DNA of 64,000 nt from Calothrix sp. NIES-2098 (GCA_002368175.1 AP018172.1:2292001-2356000); one strand, 5' to 3'. Shown: positions 1 through 9,043, counted from the first letter of the stretch. A program made the numbers and translations. The notes: generated by a model not told the origin, from the sequence alone.

Positions 1-248
1 GTGCCAAGCCGTTTATGGTTTTTTATGTGCTACCTAACTACATATTTTTCTAGCAGAGAGGCTTTGCAACTAAATATTTATTTTGGCTATTCTGCAATAG
101 TGGCTCATCTGTCTTAACGGTGATTGATGATATTTTTAAATTTAAATCTCTATTTGTATCGCAAATTGCTAATATTTTTTGATTCTATAAATGAACTTTA
201 TTACTTATACAAATTCTTATGTTTGAAAATGTAGGAATTTCTGTTTGC

Positions 249-452
249 TCATAGAGCCAAATAAAAAGGGAGAAGATAAAATTCATCTTCTCCCTTGCCA
301 TTGTTTTTAATATTGTCTGCTTTTTTCTCTTCCTTCAGCCTTTGCCGCAACATCTGTCTTTGTTTTTTAAGTTGTCGCTGTCTGGCTGAACCACCTCTAC
401 CTTTATCGTTCCTTCCCTCTCGGCGAGGAGATTCCCATCTTTTTAATCTCAT
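249..452 (-). CDS. small basic ORF, doubtful
   Basis: The 67-residue reading frame is rich in Arg, Lys and Gln (for example RQRQLKKQRQMLRQRLKEEK) and ends in a hydrophobic tail. No family is recognised. It starts with ATG, but no ribosome binding site is visible upstream. The frame runs straight through a perfect intrinsic terminator (263-294) and stops only beyond the T-run, which is unusual for a real gene. It may be a genuine short basic peptide or only the 3' end of an untranslated transcript. Confidence 0.27.
   Translation of the reverse strand: MRLKRWESPRREGRNDKGRGGSARQRQLKKQRQMLRQRLKEEKKADNIKNNGKGEDEFYLLPFYLAL
263..294 (-). terminator. intrinsic terminator
   Basis: A perfect 10-bp stem (268-277 pairs with 285-294, GGGAGAAGAT/ATCTTCTCCC) encloses a 7-nt loop. 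On the minus strand it is followed by TTTTT (263-267). It would end transcripts coming leftward, possibly from the TPR and tpsB genes further right. Confidence 0.72.
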
Positions 453-625
453 AATTTTTGATTTCTCTGGAATTTGACCAATTAATAAAGCAGTTGTCCT
501 AGCTTATATACATATACTACCGCTTTTTTAGCTGCGATCGCTTAATTTAATGATTATCCTATTCTGATTATTATGTGATAGGTATATAGTTTAAATTCCT
601 AATAGCTAATCGGCAGAGATAATTG

Positions 626-1015
626 TCAAATTAAATAATACATAGTGCCTTCTGGAGCCAGAGTTACTGCTACATTGTAATCTTCAATTGCTTTTTGTTG
701 ATTACCTAATTCTTGATAGAGTTGACTGCGCCAATAATAAAAGAAAGCGTTATCAGGATTAATATATATCGCTTGGGTGTAGTCTTCTAATGCGCCTTGA
801 CGATCGCCTAATTTTTTTTTGCGAAATTTAGCGCGTGCAGTGTAAAGTTCTGCACTGTGGGGATGAATGCAGATTGCTGTATTGAAATCTGCGATCGCAC
901 CTTCTATATCTCCTTGGGCAAAATGATTGTAAGCTTGTTTAATATATAAGCTGGCATCTTTTTGCAATGATTGAGTTGCCTGTGGTTGGTTGAAATTTTG
1001 AGCATTGCTATTCAT
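626..1015 (-). CDS. TPR-repeat protein
   Basis: The 129-residue protein carries about three tetratricopeptide repeats (roughly residues 25-125), visible in the periodic pattern of GDIEGAIADFNTAICIHP, GALEDYTQAIYINPDNAF and QKAIEDYNVAVTLAP. TPRs form helical protein-protein docking surfaces, so a role as an adaptor is inferred and no partner is known. The frame is open to a TTG at 1102, but ATG 1015 (MNSNAQNF) is preferred because the extra 29 residues look like translated intergenic DNA. It lies 93 nt downstream of the tpsB gene on the same strand, so co-transcription is possible. No signal peptide is seen with the ATG start, so it is probably cytoplasmic. Confidence 0.8.
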   Translation of the reverse strand: MNSNAQNFNQPQATQSLQKDASLYIKQAYNHFAQGDIEGAIADFNTAICIHPHSAELYTARAKFRKKKLGDRQGALEDYTQAIYINPDNAFFYYWRSQLYQELGNQQKAIEDYNVAVTLAPEGTMYYLI

Positions 1016-1108
1016 CTGAGTGAAAATAAAAATAATATAAGATTTTGCAGGTTGTGATACTTTTAGCGTACCCACAATATTGGGGATTGTAACTAATAGC
1101 AACTATTT

Positions 1109-3010
1109 CTAAGGTTGATAGCGAATACTAAAGTAAAATCCATCATCTTGAGCGTTATTACCGCGATCGCTCAACTCAACAAAGGGAATGCCATAATCAA
1201 GGCGCATAGTTAGGCGATCTATCCCCAAAGCCTGATTCCACAACAATCCTAAGCCAGCGCTAGCTAGAAAAGTTTGACTGGGTTGCTTATTCGGATTATC
1301 AGATTGATTCCAAACTGCGCCTAAATCGAGAAACGGTGCTAACTCAATTCTCGGTAATCCAGCTTCATTACGTTCGACTGTAATTCGGTCTTCAATCGCT
1401 ACCCGAAAGCCATTATCTCCAGAACGGACGTTTTGGCGATATCCGCGCACAGATTGTCCGCCGCCAATCACGAATTGCTGGGAAGGTAACAGACTATCGG
1501 GTGTGAGTTGTAACTCTCCTTGTATGAGTAATAAATGATCTTGATTAAGTTTTTGTACCCGCTGGATTAAACCCAACCAACTGAAAAAACGACCATCAGG
1601 AATGGGATCTTGATTGATAGTGGCATCAAGTAAGCCAGTACCTAGACTAAACTGCGATTGTAAATACCAGGCTCCTTGCGGATCGCGCTTCACGTAGTCT
1701 TGGCTAAACTTGAACACGCTAGTACGGCTGACTCCATTAGCATCGGGGCCAATCCCAAAGGGAGTCGGGAGTCGATCGAAGAGAAAAGTTTGACCATCTT
1801 GATAAGTAAACCCAAAAGATAGCGCAAATTCTTCTCTAGGCGATCGCACTAACGGCTGCCGAAAACTAATATCATATACATCCTGGTTCGCTTTAATACC
1901 GAACTGGTCAAACGGTGGCTGCGTAATTTCGTTGCGATTGGGTGCAAATCGCAAGCGGAGCTTCCCGTTCATCGGGTTAACGGGAATTTGGTAGCTAAAA
2001 TCAAAGACATCAGAACCACCTGTAAGCGTGTGATACCAGGAACCTGCTAGTTCATCGCCATTCCCGGTGAGATTGCGATGGCGCAGTTCAATGCCGAATC
2101 TTTCCGAACCAATACTAGGTGGCGAGTAGTTGTCTATACCAAAGCTGCTAATAAAAGGATTAGCTTCCTCAACTCTGACAATCAGAATACTTTCACCAAC
2201 TTTACCTGTAGGGCGCAGACTGGCTTCCACATTCTTGAACAGCGGATCGAGTCGCAGTAACCGCAGTTGGTCTTCCATCTGAATAGTATTTAAGGGAACC
2301 CCTGCACCCAAGCGGATGCGACTGCGAACATAGTTAGGATTTAAGCGTCGCGTTCCTTGCACGTCAATTTCCGCCACACGCCCTTCAATGACGCGGATGA
2401 CTACCACACCATCTGTACTTCCAGGCTTCTGCGCTACAGGAATCGCCCTAGAGTTTATATAGTTGTTATTTAGGTAAAGCTGGGTGACAGCATCAGCAGC
2501 TTTTCTGATCTCTTCTATGGTTAATTCTCGCCCTTCAAAAGGCTGTACAACCTGATTTAACTGCTGCTCTTTAAAAACTGTGCTATCTACAACCTGAATC
2601 TTGCGGACGTAGATGCGCTCAGGAGTTACTGACGGCGTTGGTGAGGGTTGAGTAGGTTCAGTGACTTGTGAAGGCTCTTGTAGGGGAGGGTTAGTCTCTG
2701 GTGTTTGGACTAGTAAAGGTTCTGCTGTGCGGCGAACATCGTTGCTCAATTTCAATTCATCTGCTGAGTTAATAGCCTGAGTGCTGTTGTGAGATTCAGT
2801 ATGATTGCGGTAAAGGCTGATGTCGCGATCGCTCGCGGTCGCTTTTAGCCCGTTCATAGCAATAACCGATACCAGATGCAGCACCAGCAAGCTGCACTTA
2901 AAACCGAAGTTGCGGTAAATACGCAGACGAGCTAACAGATGAAATAAAGAGATAAATCTTTGCTGAAAGCGGGCTTGGGGCTGAAGACCAGTTTTTGTAC
3001 CTTTGCTCAT
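1109..3010 (-). CDS. two-partner secretion outer-membrane transporter (TpsB, ShlB/FhaC family)
   Basis: This outer-membrane beta-barrel pore of the Omp85/TpsB superfamily would export a partner TpsA exoprotein from the periplasm. After an N-terminal hydrophobic segment (around residues 38-55) and a Pro/Thr-rich linker (about 95-130) comes a POTRA domain (about 133-210, starting IYVRKIQVVDSTVF). It is followed by a POTRA/barrel junction and a C-terminal barrel to residue 633. The VRGY tetrad of the L6 loop, the family hallmark, is at residues 521-524. Length is normal for cyanobacterial TpsB. Its start is 209 nt from the oppositely oriented gene whose product has a TPS-type secretion domain, so that protein is the obvious substrate. 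The shared intergenic region (3011-3219) must hold both promoters. Family assignment is firm; the substrate is inferred. Confidence 0.93.
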   Translation of the reverse strand: MSKGTKTGLQPQARFQQRFISLFHLLARLRIYRNFGFKCSLLVLHLVSVIAMNGLKATASDRDISLYRNHTESHNSTQAINSADELKLSNDVRRTAEPLLVQTPETNPPLQEPSQVTEPTQPSPTPSVTPERIYVRKIQVVDSTVFKEQQLNQVVQPFEGRELTIEEIRKAADAVTQLYLNNNYINSRAIPVAQKPGSTDGVVVIRVIEGRVAEIDVQGTRRLNPNYVRSRIRLGAGVPLNTIQMEDQLRLLRLDPLFKNVEASLRPTGKVGESILIVRVEEANPFISSFGIDNYSPPSIGSERFGIELRHRNLTGNGDELAGSWYHTLTGGSDVFDFSYQIPVNPMNGKLRLRFAPNRNEITQPPFDQFGIKANQDVYDISFRQPLVRSPREEFALSFGFTYQDGQTFLFDRLPTPFGIGPDANGVSRTSVFKFSQDYVKRDPQGAWYLQSQFSLGTGLLDATINQDPIPDGRFFSWLGLIQRVQKLNQDHLLLIQGELQLTPDSLLPSQQFVIGGGQSVRGYRQNVRSGDNGFRVAIEDRITVERNEAGLPRIELAPFLDLGAVWNQSDNPNKQPSQTFLASAGLGLLWNQALGIDRLTMRLDYGIPFVELSDRGNNAQDDGFYFSIRYQP

Positions 3011-3219
3011 TTCATTGTGTAGGGATGTCTGATGTAACGACCTGGCATGTTTTGACTCCGGATAATGCCATAACGCCCCAGTAATAATTGAATACCATAT
3101 TTTTCAGTCAACAGTACAAAGATTTGATGTATTTCACTACAATTTTTCGCAACGATCCCTCAGTAATAACCACTAGCATTATATTCTGGTAATCAGGTTC
3201 AAATCTTCGGAGCAATTCC

Positions 3220-6200
3220 ATGTCACTGCCGATTTCTATTGTCATCATTAATTACAATCGGGAGCGTTATCTTGGGGACGCGATCGCCAGCGTTCTGAAG
3301 CAGACATGGCAAGACTTTGAGCTACTAGTTTGGGATGATGGCTCGACCGATGGATCGGTTGCGATCGCCAAAAAATATGCACAACAAGATCGGCGAGTGC
3401 GCGTAGTCGCCGCACCCCACCAGGGAATACAGCGATCTCGCCAAAATGCGATCGCCCAAACTACTGGAAAGTACATTGGTTGGGTAGATAGCGACGATTT
3501 GCTTGCTCCTACCGCCTTAGCGGAAACTGCTGCTGTCCTCAACCGTCACCCAGAAATTGGCTTTGTTTACACCGATTACCTAGATATCGACGCCAACAGT
3601 AAAGTTATTAGTTACGGACAGCGCTGTCGCATTCCCTACTCGAAAGAGCGACTGTTAGTGGATTTTATGACTTTCCAGTTCCGCCTGATTCGCCGTTCAG
3701 TATACGACTTAGTAAATGGACTTAATGGTGCGCCAGATTACGCGGAAGACTACGATCTATGTTTGCGACTCTCAGAAGTTACCCAAGTTGGACATATAAA
3801 GCAGCCACTCTACTATTACCGCCAACATTTAGGGAATATGACTCGATCGGGAAAGTTGCAACTGCTGCTGTGTTCGCAAAAGGTTATTACTCAAGCATTG
3901 CAACGGCGAGGACTGGCTGACAAATATCAAATTGATGTCGAACTCAACACAGGTCGCTTCATCTTACGACACAAGCCGCTGCATCAAGCTTGGAAGCGGT
4001 TTCAGCATCTTAGTTTAGCAATGCTTTCTTTACTTGCAGCCATTCCCGTACAAATGGCTCAAGGACAGCAGATTGTACCCGCAGCTGATGGTACAGGTAC
4101 GATAGTTACACCCAATGGCAACCGCTTAGATATTACTGGTGGTACGACATCTAATAATGGTCTCAACCTTTTTCACAGCTTTCAACAATTTGGGCTGACG
4201 CCAGAACAAATCGCCAACTTTCAAGCCAATCCCAACCTACAAAATATCCTGGGTCGGGTGACAGGTGGTAATGCTTCCATTATCAATGGCTTAATTCAGG
4301 TGACAGGCGGTAATCCTAACCTGTTTTTGATGAACCCAGCCGGATTTGTGTTCGGCCCCAACGCTAGCTTAAATGTCCCTGGTGCTTTTACAGCGACCAC
4401 AGCCAACGGTATTGCCTTTGGCAACAATTGGTTTAATGCCATAGGTAGTAATAACTACTCAATTTTAGTAGGCAATCCTACAGGCTTCGCCTTTACGATG
4501 AGTCAGCCAGGAGCGATTATTAATGCTGGCAACTTGGCAGTAGGTACCGGACAAAGTTTAAGCCTGTTGGGCGGGACGGTAGCGAATACTGGTCAACTCT
4601 CCGCACCCGGAGGACAAATTTCTGTTACTTCTGTACCCGGACAAAATTGGGTACGTCTTAGCCAGCCAGGAAGTTTGTTGAGCTTGGAAATTCAATCCGC
4701 TAATAGCGGCCCAAACGCCTGGAACCTGCCAATTGCCTCTTTACCAGAATTACTCACAGTCGGTAATACAGGCTTAACTGCCAATGCTGATGGGACTGTG
4801 AAAGTAGCTGGCTCTAACACTAACATTGCCAATACTCCCGGTACAACCATTGTGGCGGGTAAAGTCGATACATCGGGAACAACAGGCGGTACAGTCAATA
4901 TTTTAGGCAAACAAGTCGGGCTAGTTGGAGCCAATATTAACGCCTCTGGCAGTAATGGTGGCGGTAATGTGCGGATTGGTGGCGATTATAAAGGCCAGGG
5001 AACTGCGCCCAACGCCGAGCAGACTTATGTTGATGCTAAATCTGTAATTGCCGCCGATAGTCAATTAAATGGCAATGGTGGGCAAGTTATTGTTTGGGGT
5101 AACGATGCTACCCAGTTCTTCGGTAAAATTACTGCTCGTGGTGGAGCCAATTTCGGCAATGGTGGTTTTGTTGAAGTATCGGGTAAAAATTTCCTCACTT
5201 TCAATGGTTTAGTAGATACTTCAGCTGCCAATGGTAATCTTGGGACTTTATTACTCGACCCCAGCACATTAACTATTATCGATGGAGGCGTAGGTACTTT
5301 TGATGGTACGGCTGGCAATATTCCCTCTAATCTTGCAGATATTCCACCTAACACAGTTTCTTGGGGTGCGCTCAATGCTTTGGGATTTGGTGCAAATATT
5401 AACTTACAAGCCACTGGAAATATCACCATCGATCCGATTACAGGCAATACACCAGGAGTAACTACTGCTGCTGGTGTGGCGACATTAAACTTAGGCAGTA
5501 GCGGTGGTTTTAGCCTCACCTCAACCAGCGGGTCTGTAAGTTTTGCTAATCTTAGCAATACAATTAATACTAGTGGGGGAGCCATTAGTATTTCCGGTGC
5601 CAGTTTAGCGCTGGGGAACCTCAACACAGTTGCTAGTTTTAGCAAAAGCGGAAATGTAACTTTGTCTGCTAATGGCAATATTAATGCAGGTAACATCATT
5701 GCCAGTGGCAATGGTTATGGAATTGGAAATATTAGTGTTACTAGTACCAACGGCGCAATTACCTTAGGAAATCTCAACACTAGCGAAATTAATTCAATTA
5801 CAACCCCAGCAACTGCTGGCTCGGTAACTGTAAGTGCCGCAGGTGATATTGTTACTAATGCTATTGATTCTTCTTTTGGTGATAGCTTCAATAACACTGG
5901 TGCGGGCGGTAACGTTGAATTAAAGACTACGGCAGGCAGTATTACTACAGGTGCAATTAACTCTTCTTTGACTAGAACCGGAGGAGGCAATTTTACAGGT
6001 ACAGGTGGTACTGTTAACTTAACAGCCATAAATAATATTCAAGTTGGCGATATTAATTCCTCAGCGATCGCTACTAACGTAGATGGTACTGCAACTACTA
6101 CAGGTGGTGCAGTGAGTTTAACTACCGGAAATAACATTACAGCTACTAATATTATTAGCGCTGCGATCGCTATAGGTGCTTCGGATTCAAAAGCTACAGG

Positions 6201-8496
6201 TGGTAGTGTCAACCTCCAGACTAACAATCCTTTTGGCAGCCTAATTCAGTTTAGTACGATTAGCTCCCAGGCAATAGCAGACTTTGGTGGCACTCTTCAA
6301 GGTGGTAACGTGCAAGTGCTAACCAACGGACTAATTAAAGGAGGTATCGGCGCAACCCCTGGCAGCGATACGATCGCCACTGATGGAATTATTCTTGGCG
6401 AACCAAATGTTAGTTTTGCACCTCCTACAGGCGGTACGATTACAATTAAACATGATGGTGGCCCCAAGAATGTGCCATTTATTGTCGGTGATGCCAGCGT
6501 GAACGGTACAACAGGCGCGCTTAATGCTGGGGGAAGTTCGGTAATATCAGCAAATCCCGCAGCTAATTCCTTCTCTGTTTTGCCAAATGGTGGGACTGCG
6601 AGTGGAACTCCTGCCGGCATAACTATTAATTCCGTCAACAGTCCTCCTACACTAACAGCGATCGCATCCTTACCTGATACCCAAACTAATCAACCAGTTA
6701 CCTTTACCTTCGGTAGTTTGGCTGCGGTAGTGTCTGATGCCAATAATGATGTGACAACCATTCGAGTTGATGCAGTGAATGGAGGTAGCCTTACTGTTAA
6801 TGGTGTGCCTGCTGCTCCTGGTGTGACTACTTTGGTAAGTGGTGATACTTTAGTTTATACGCCACCTACAGATGCAACTGGTTCCCTACCTGCCTTTACT
6901 ATTAGCGCCAGCGATTTTGTTTCTTCTTCACCACAGGTACAGATAGGAATCAACGTCAACCCAACACCCACACCAACTCCAACCCCAACACCCACACCAA
7001 CTCCAACCCCGACACCCACACCAACCCCAACCCCGACACCCACACCAACCCCAACCCCAACACCGACCCCGACACCAACACCAACACCAACACCAACACC
7101 AACGCCAACCCCAAATATTTCCCCCTGTGCTTTCCAGTGCAATCAAGATACACCGCCTAACATTAACCCGAATCTTCCGAAAAATGGTGTTAGTATTCTT
7201 GATACCAACCCCACCCCAGAAGATAAATTAACAGCTAGGGTTGCAGGGTATTTAGGCGTATCTAATCCGCCACTCAAATCACCGGATGAAGCTAGAGAAA
7301 TTGCCGTTCAAATAGAAAAAGCTACAGGCGTGAAACCTGCATTTATCTATCTGAGTTTTGTACCAGTAGAAATTCAACCTGATGGACTTTTAGGGGGAAT
7401 TTTAGGCGGAATTAAATCGCTTAAACAGTTAGATACTTCAGCCGAAAAGGATACTGAACAACTGGAATTGGTAGTCATAACTGGCAAGGGCGAACCAATA
7501 CGCAAGCGGATTCCAGATGCGACAAAAACCAAAGTTTTGAAAGTCGCGCAGGAATTCCGCGACCAAATTGTCAATCCCCAAAATCGGCGTCGCACCACTT
7601 ATTTGCCTTCATCGCAACAACTTTATCGCTGGATAATTGCACCAATAGAAACAGATTTACAAGCGCGAGGAATCAACAATCTCATCTTTCTACCTGACAT
7701 TGGCTTACGTTCAACTCCAATGGCAGCGCTTCATGATGGAAAAGGGTTTCTGGTAGAAAAATATAGTATTGGTTTAATGCCCAGTCTCAGCTTAACTAAT
7801 ACTCTTTACACAGATATTAAAAAAGCTCAAGTTTTAGCCTTGGGAGTTTCTCAGAGTACCCAAGGACAAGAACCTTTACCAGCAGTTCCTGTGGAGTTAT
7901 CCACAGTAGTATCGAAACTCTGGCAAGGCAAATTACTGTTAGATAAACAAGCAACCTTAGATAATCTCAAAGCCATCCGCCGTCAACAACCTTTTGGGAT
8001 TATCCACATGGCAACCCATGCTGATTTTAATGCAGGCGCTTTGAGTAATTCCTATATTCAATTATGGGAAGATAAGTTACGTTTAAACCAGATACGACAA
8101 TTACGCTTGAACGAACCCCAAGTTGAAATGATGGTACTGAGTGCTTGTCGTACTGCTTTGGGGAACGAAGAAGCAGAAATTGGATTTGCTGGTTTAGCTG
8201 TACTGGCTGGCGTCAAAACCAGTGTTGCTAGTCTTTGGACAGTCAACGATGTGGGTACAGCCGCGTTGATGACAAAATTTTACGAGAGTTTGAAGACTTC
8301 ACCAATTCGTGCAGAAGCTTTAAGACAAGCTCAAGTAGCTATGGCAGAAGGAAAGGTTTACATCAAGAACGGTCAAATTCAAGGTTTGGAACCAATTGCA
8401 AGTTTGCCCGTACCTAGCGATAGCAGCGACTCCAATCAATCTCTCGCCCATCCTTATTATTGGGCAGGGTTCACAATGGTTGGTAATCCTTGGTAA
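3220..8496 (+). CDS. glycosyltransferase 2 / TPS secretion domain / CHAT protease fusion
   Basis: The 1758-residue protein has an unusual order. Residues 4-230 are a GT-A glycosyltransferase family 2 domain (IVIINYNRERYL, DDGSTD, and a DSDD metal site at 90-93). Residues about 257-284 look like a signal peptide (WKRFQH, then LSLAMLSLLAAIPVQM, then AQGQQ). Residues 285-430 are a filamentous-haemagglutinin/TPS secretion domain with NPNL and NPAG motifs. Gly/Asn/Thr-rich beta-helix repeats run to about 1130, a cadherin-like segment to about 1245, and a Thr-Pro tract spans about 1248-1298. The C-terminal third is a CHAT caspase-like domain with the His-Cys dyad intact: H1600 in HMATHADF and C1643 in LSACRTALG. 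A TpsB pore is encoded divergently. The TPS and CHAT parts imply export of a protease-like effector, whereas the cytoplasmic GT2 domain does not fit that. An internal start near 4021 (M268) would give a normal TpsA, but no clear ribosome binding site is seen there. Confidence 0.9.
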   Translation: MSLPISIVIINYNRERYLGDAIASVLKQTWQDFELLVWDDGSTDGSVAIAKKYAQQDRRVRVVAAPHQGIQRSRQNAIAQTTGKYIGWVDSDDLLAPTALAETAAVLNRHPEIGFVYTDYLDIDANSKVISYGQRCRIPYSKERLLVDFMTFQFRLIRRSVYDLVNGLNGAPDYAEDYDLCLRLSEVTQVGHIKQPLYYYRQHLGNMTRSGKLQLLLCSQKVITQALQRRGLADKYQIDVELNTGRFILRHKPLHQAWKRFQHLSLAMLSLLAAIPVQMAQGQQIVPAADGTGTIVTPNGNRLDITGGTTSNNGLNLFHSFQQFGLTPEQIANFQANPNLQNILGRVTGGNASIINGLIQVTGGNPNLFLMNPAGFVFGPNASLNVPGAFTATTANGIAFGNNWFNAIGSNNYSILVGNPTGFAFTMSQPGAIINAGNLAVGTGQSLSLLGGTVANTGQLSAPGGQISVTSVPGQNWVRLSQPGSLLSLEIQSANSGPNAWNLPIASLPELLTVGNTGLTANADGTVKVAGSNTNIANTPGTTIVAGKVDTSGTTGGTVNILGKQVGLVGANINASGSNGGGNVRIGGDYKGQGTAPNAEQTYVDAKSVIAADSQLNGNGGQVIVWGNDATQFFGKITARGGANFGNGGFVEVSGKNFLTFNGLVDTSAANGNLGTLLLDPSTLTIIDGGVGTFDGTAGNIPSNLADIPPNTVSWGALNALGFGANINLQATGNITIDPITGNTPGVTTAAGVATLNLGSSGGFSLTSTSGSVSFANLSNTINTSGGAISISGASLALGNLNTVASFSKSGNVTLSANGNINAGNIIASGNGYGIGNISVTSTNGAITLGNLNTSEINSITTPATAGSVTVSAAGDIVTNAIDSSFGDSFNNTGAGGNVELKTTAGSITTGAINSSLTRTGGGNFTGTGGTVNLTAINNIQVGDINSSAIATNVDGTATTTGGAVSLTTGNNITATNIISAAIAIGASDSKATGGSVNLQTNNPFGSLIQFSTISSQAIADFGGTLQGGNVQVLTNGLIKGGIGATPGSDTIATDGIILGEPNVSFAPPTGGTITIKHDGGPKNVPFIVGDASVNGTTGALNAGGSSVISANPAANSFSVLPNGGTASGTPAGITINSVNSPPTLTAIASLPDTQTNQPVTFTFGSLAAVVSDANNDVTTIRVDAVNGGSLTVNGVPAAPGVTTLVSGDTLVYTPPTDATGSLPAFTISASDFVSSSPQVQIGINVNPTPTPTPTPTPTPTPTPTPTPTPTPTPTPTPTPTPTPTPTPTPTPTPTPTPNISPCAFQCNQDTPPNINPNLPKNGVSILDTNPTPEDKLTARVAGYLGVSNPPLKSPDEAREIAVQIEKATGVKPAFIYLSFVPVEIQPDGLLGGILGGIKSLKQLDTSAEKDTEQLELVVITGKGEPIRKRIPDATKTKVLKVAQEFRDQIVNPQNRRRTTYLPSSQQLYRWIIAPIETDLQARGINNLIFLPDIGLRSTPMAALHDGKGFLVEKYSIGLMPSLSLTNTLYTDIKKAQVLALGVSQSTQGQEPLPAVPVELSTVVSKLWQGKLLLDKQATLDNLKAIRRQQPFGIIHMATHADFNAGALSNSYIQLWEDKLRLNQIRQLRLNEPQVEMMVLSACRTALGNEEAEIGFAGLAVLAGVKTSVASLWTVNDVGTAALMTKFYESLKTSPIRAEALRQAQVAMAEGKVYIKNGQIQGLEPIASLPVPSDSSDSNQSLAHPYYWAGFTMVGNPW
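6961..7113 (+). repeat. Thr-Pro coding microsatellite inside the CHAT fusion gene
   Basis: About 150 bp of CCAACN/CCCACN hexamers encode an almost pure (Thr-Pro)n tract of roughly 25 units. It makes a stiff extended spacer between the surface domains and the CHAT domain. Such tracts change length by slippage in steps that keep the frame. Confidence 0.9.
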
Positions 8497-8521
8497 ATTG
8501 CATCAAAAATTGCTGCCTTGC

Positions 8522-8558
8522 TTAGATCCCCGGTTTTGTTAAAAAGTCGGGGATCTAA
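8522..8558. repeat. palindromic hairpin after the CHAT fusion gene
   Basis: Perfect 11-bp arms (TTAGATCCCCG at 8522-8532, CGGGGATCTAA at 8548-8558) surround a 15-nt loop, 25 nt after the stop codon at 8496. It resembles dispersed GATCCCCG...CGGGGATC palindromes that I recall from cyanobacterial genomes. It could also end the upstream transcript, although no T-run follows. Confidence 0.7.
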
Positions 8559-8559
8559 A

Positions 8560-8769
8560 TTAGTGTCGTTACTTCCGAAGTTGCTGACGTTACTTCCGAG
8601 GTTGCTGACGTTACTTCCGAGGTTGCTGACGTTACTCCCGAAGTTAGTGACGTTACTTCCGAGGTTGCTGACGTTACTTCCGAGGTTGCTGACGTTACTC
8701 CCGAAGTTAGTGTCGTTACTTCCGAGGTTGCTGACGTTACTCCCGAAGTTAGTGTCGTTACTTCCGAGG
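8560..8769. repeat. 21-bp tandem repeat, ten units
   Basis: Ten head-to-tail 21-bp units, consensus TTGCTGACGTTACTTCCGAG plus G, differ at only a few positions. Variants with TTAGTG in place of TTGCTG and CTCCCGAAG in place of CTTCCGAGG partly alternate. There are no spacers, so this is not CRISPR. Because 21 is a multiple of three, open frames appear on both strands; neither has a recognisable start region or other coding signs. Confidence 0.93.
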
Positions 8770-8828
8770 TTAGCGATCTGATATCAATTAAAAAAATCCC
8801 GATCCAAATAGATTGTACGTAGGGGTTT

Positions 8829-9043
8829 AGCATTGCTCATTGGTGTCAACTTAACGTGAAACCCGCTTGGCGACAACGTTCTGCCCTCACCCCCAGCCCC
8901 TCTCCTGTTGGGAGAGGGGAGCAAGAGATTTAATTCCCCTTCTCCTGTGAGAGAAGGGGTTAGGGGATGAGGGCGTGGAGGATTTGTACAACGCTTGCCC
9001 GATCTAGCTTTCAGCTTAAGTTGACAGGTATGAGCATTGCTCA
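8829..9043. mobile_element. MITE-like long imperfect inverted repeat
   Basis: The left end (8829-8865) and the reverse complement of the right end (9043-9007) share AGCA(T/A)TGCTCAT, then TGTCAACTTAA, then GTGAAA or CTGAAAG. Similarity continues inward through CAAGCGTTGT/GACAACGTT to a core of CCTCACCCCCAGCCCCTCTCC-type sequence and its opposite. The element is about 215 bp, codes for nothing convincing, and could fold into one long hairpin. It resembles non-autonomous palindromic elements; no transposase is nearby and no target-site duplication was confirmed. Confidence 0.6.

Noticed and set aside
5061..6227. Pro/Val/Leu-rich minus-strand frames inside the beta-helix region
   Set aside because: Antisense of Gly/Asn/Thr repeats; length is due to composition.
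6855..7153. Gly/Val- and Trp/Gly-rich frames on the minus strand
   Set aside because: They are the antisense shadow of the Thr-Pro coding repeat.
8560..8769. Possible CRISPR array
   Set aside because: The units are directly head to tail with no spacers of unique sequence.
8518..8833. Open frames of about 90 residues on both strands (Leu-rich, Thr/Ser-rich)
   Set aside because: They are made only of the 21-bp tandem repeat, which stays open in any frame without stops; no start region or family.
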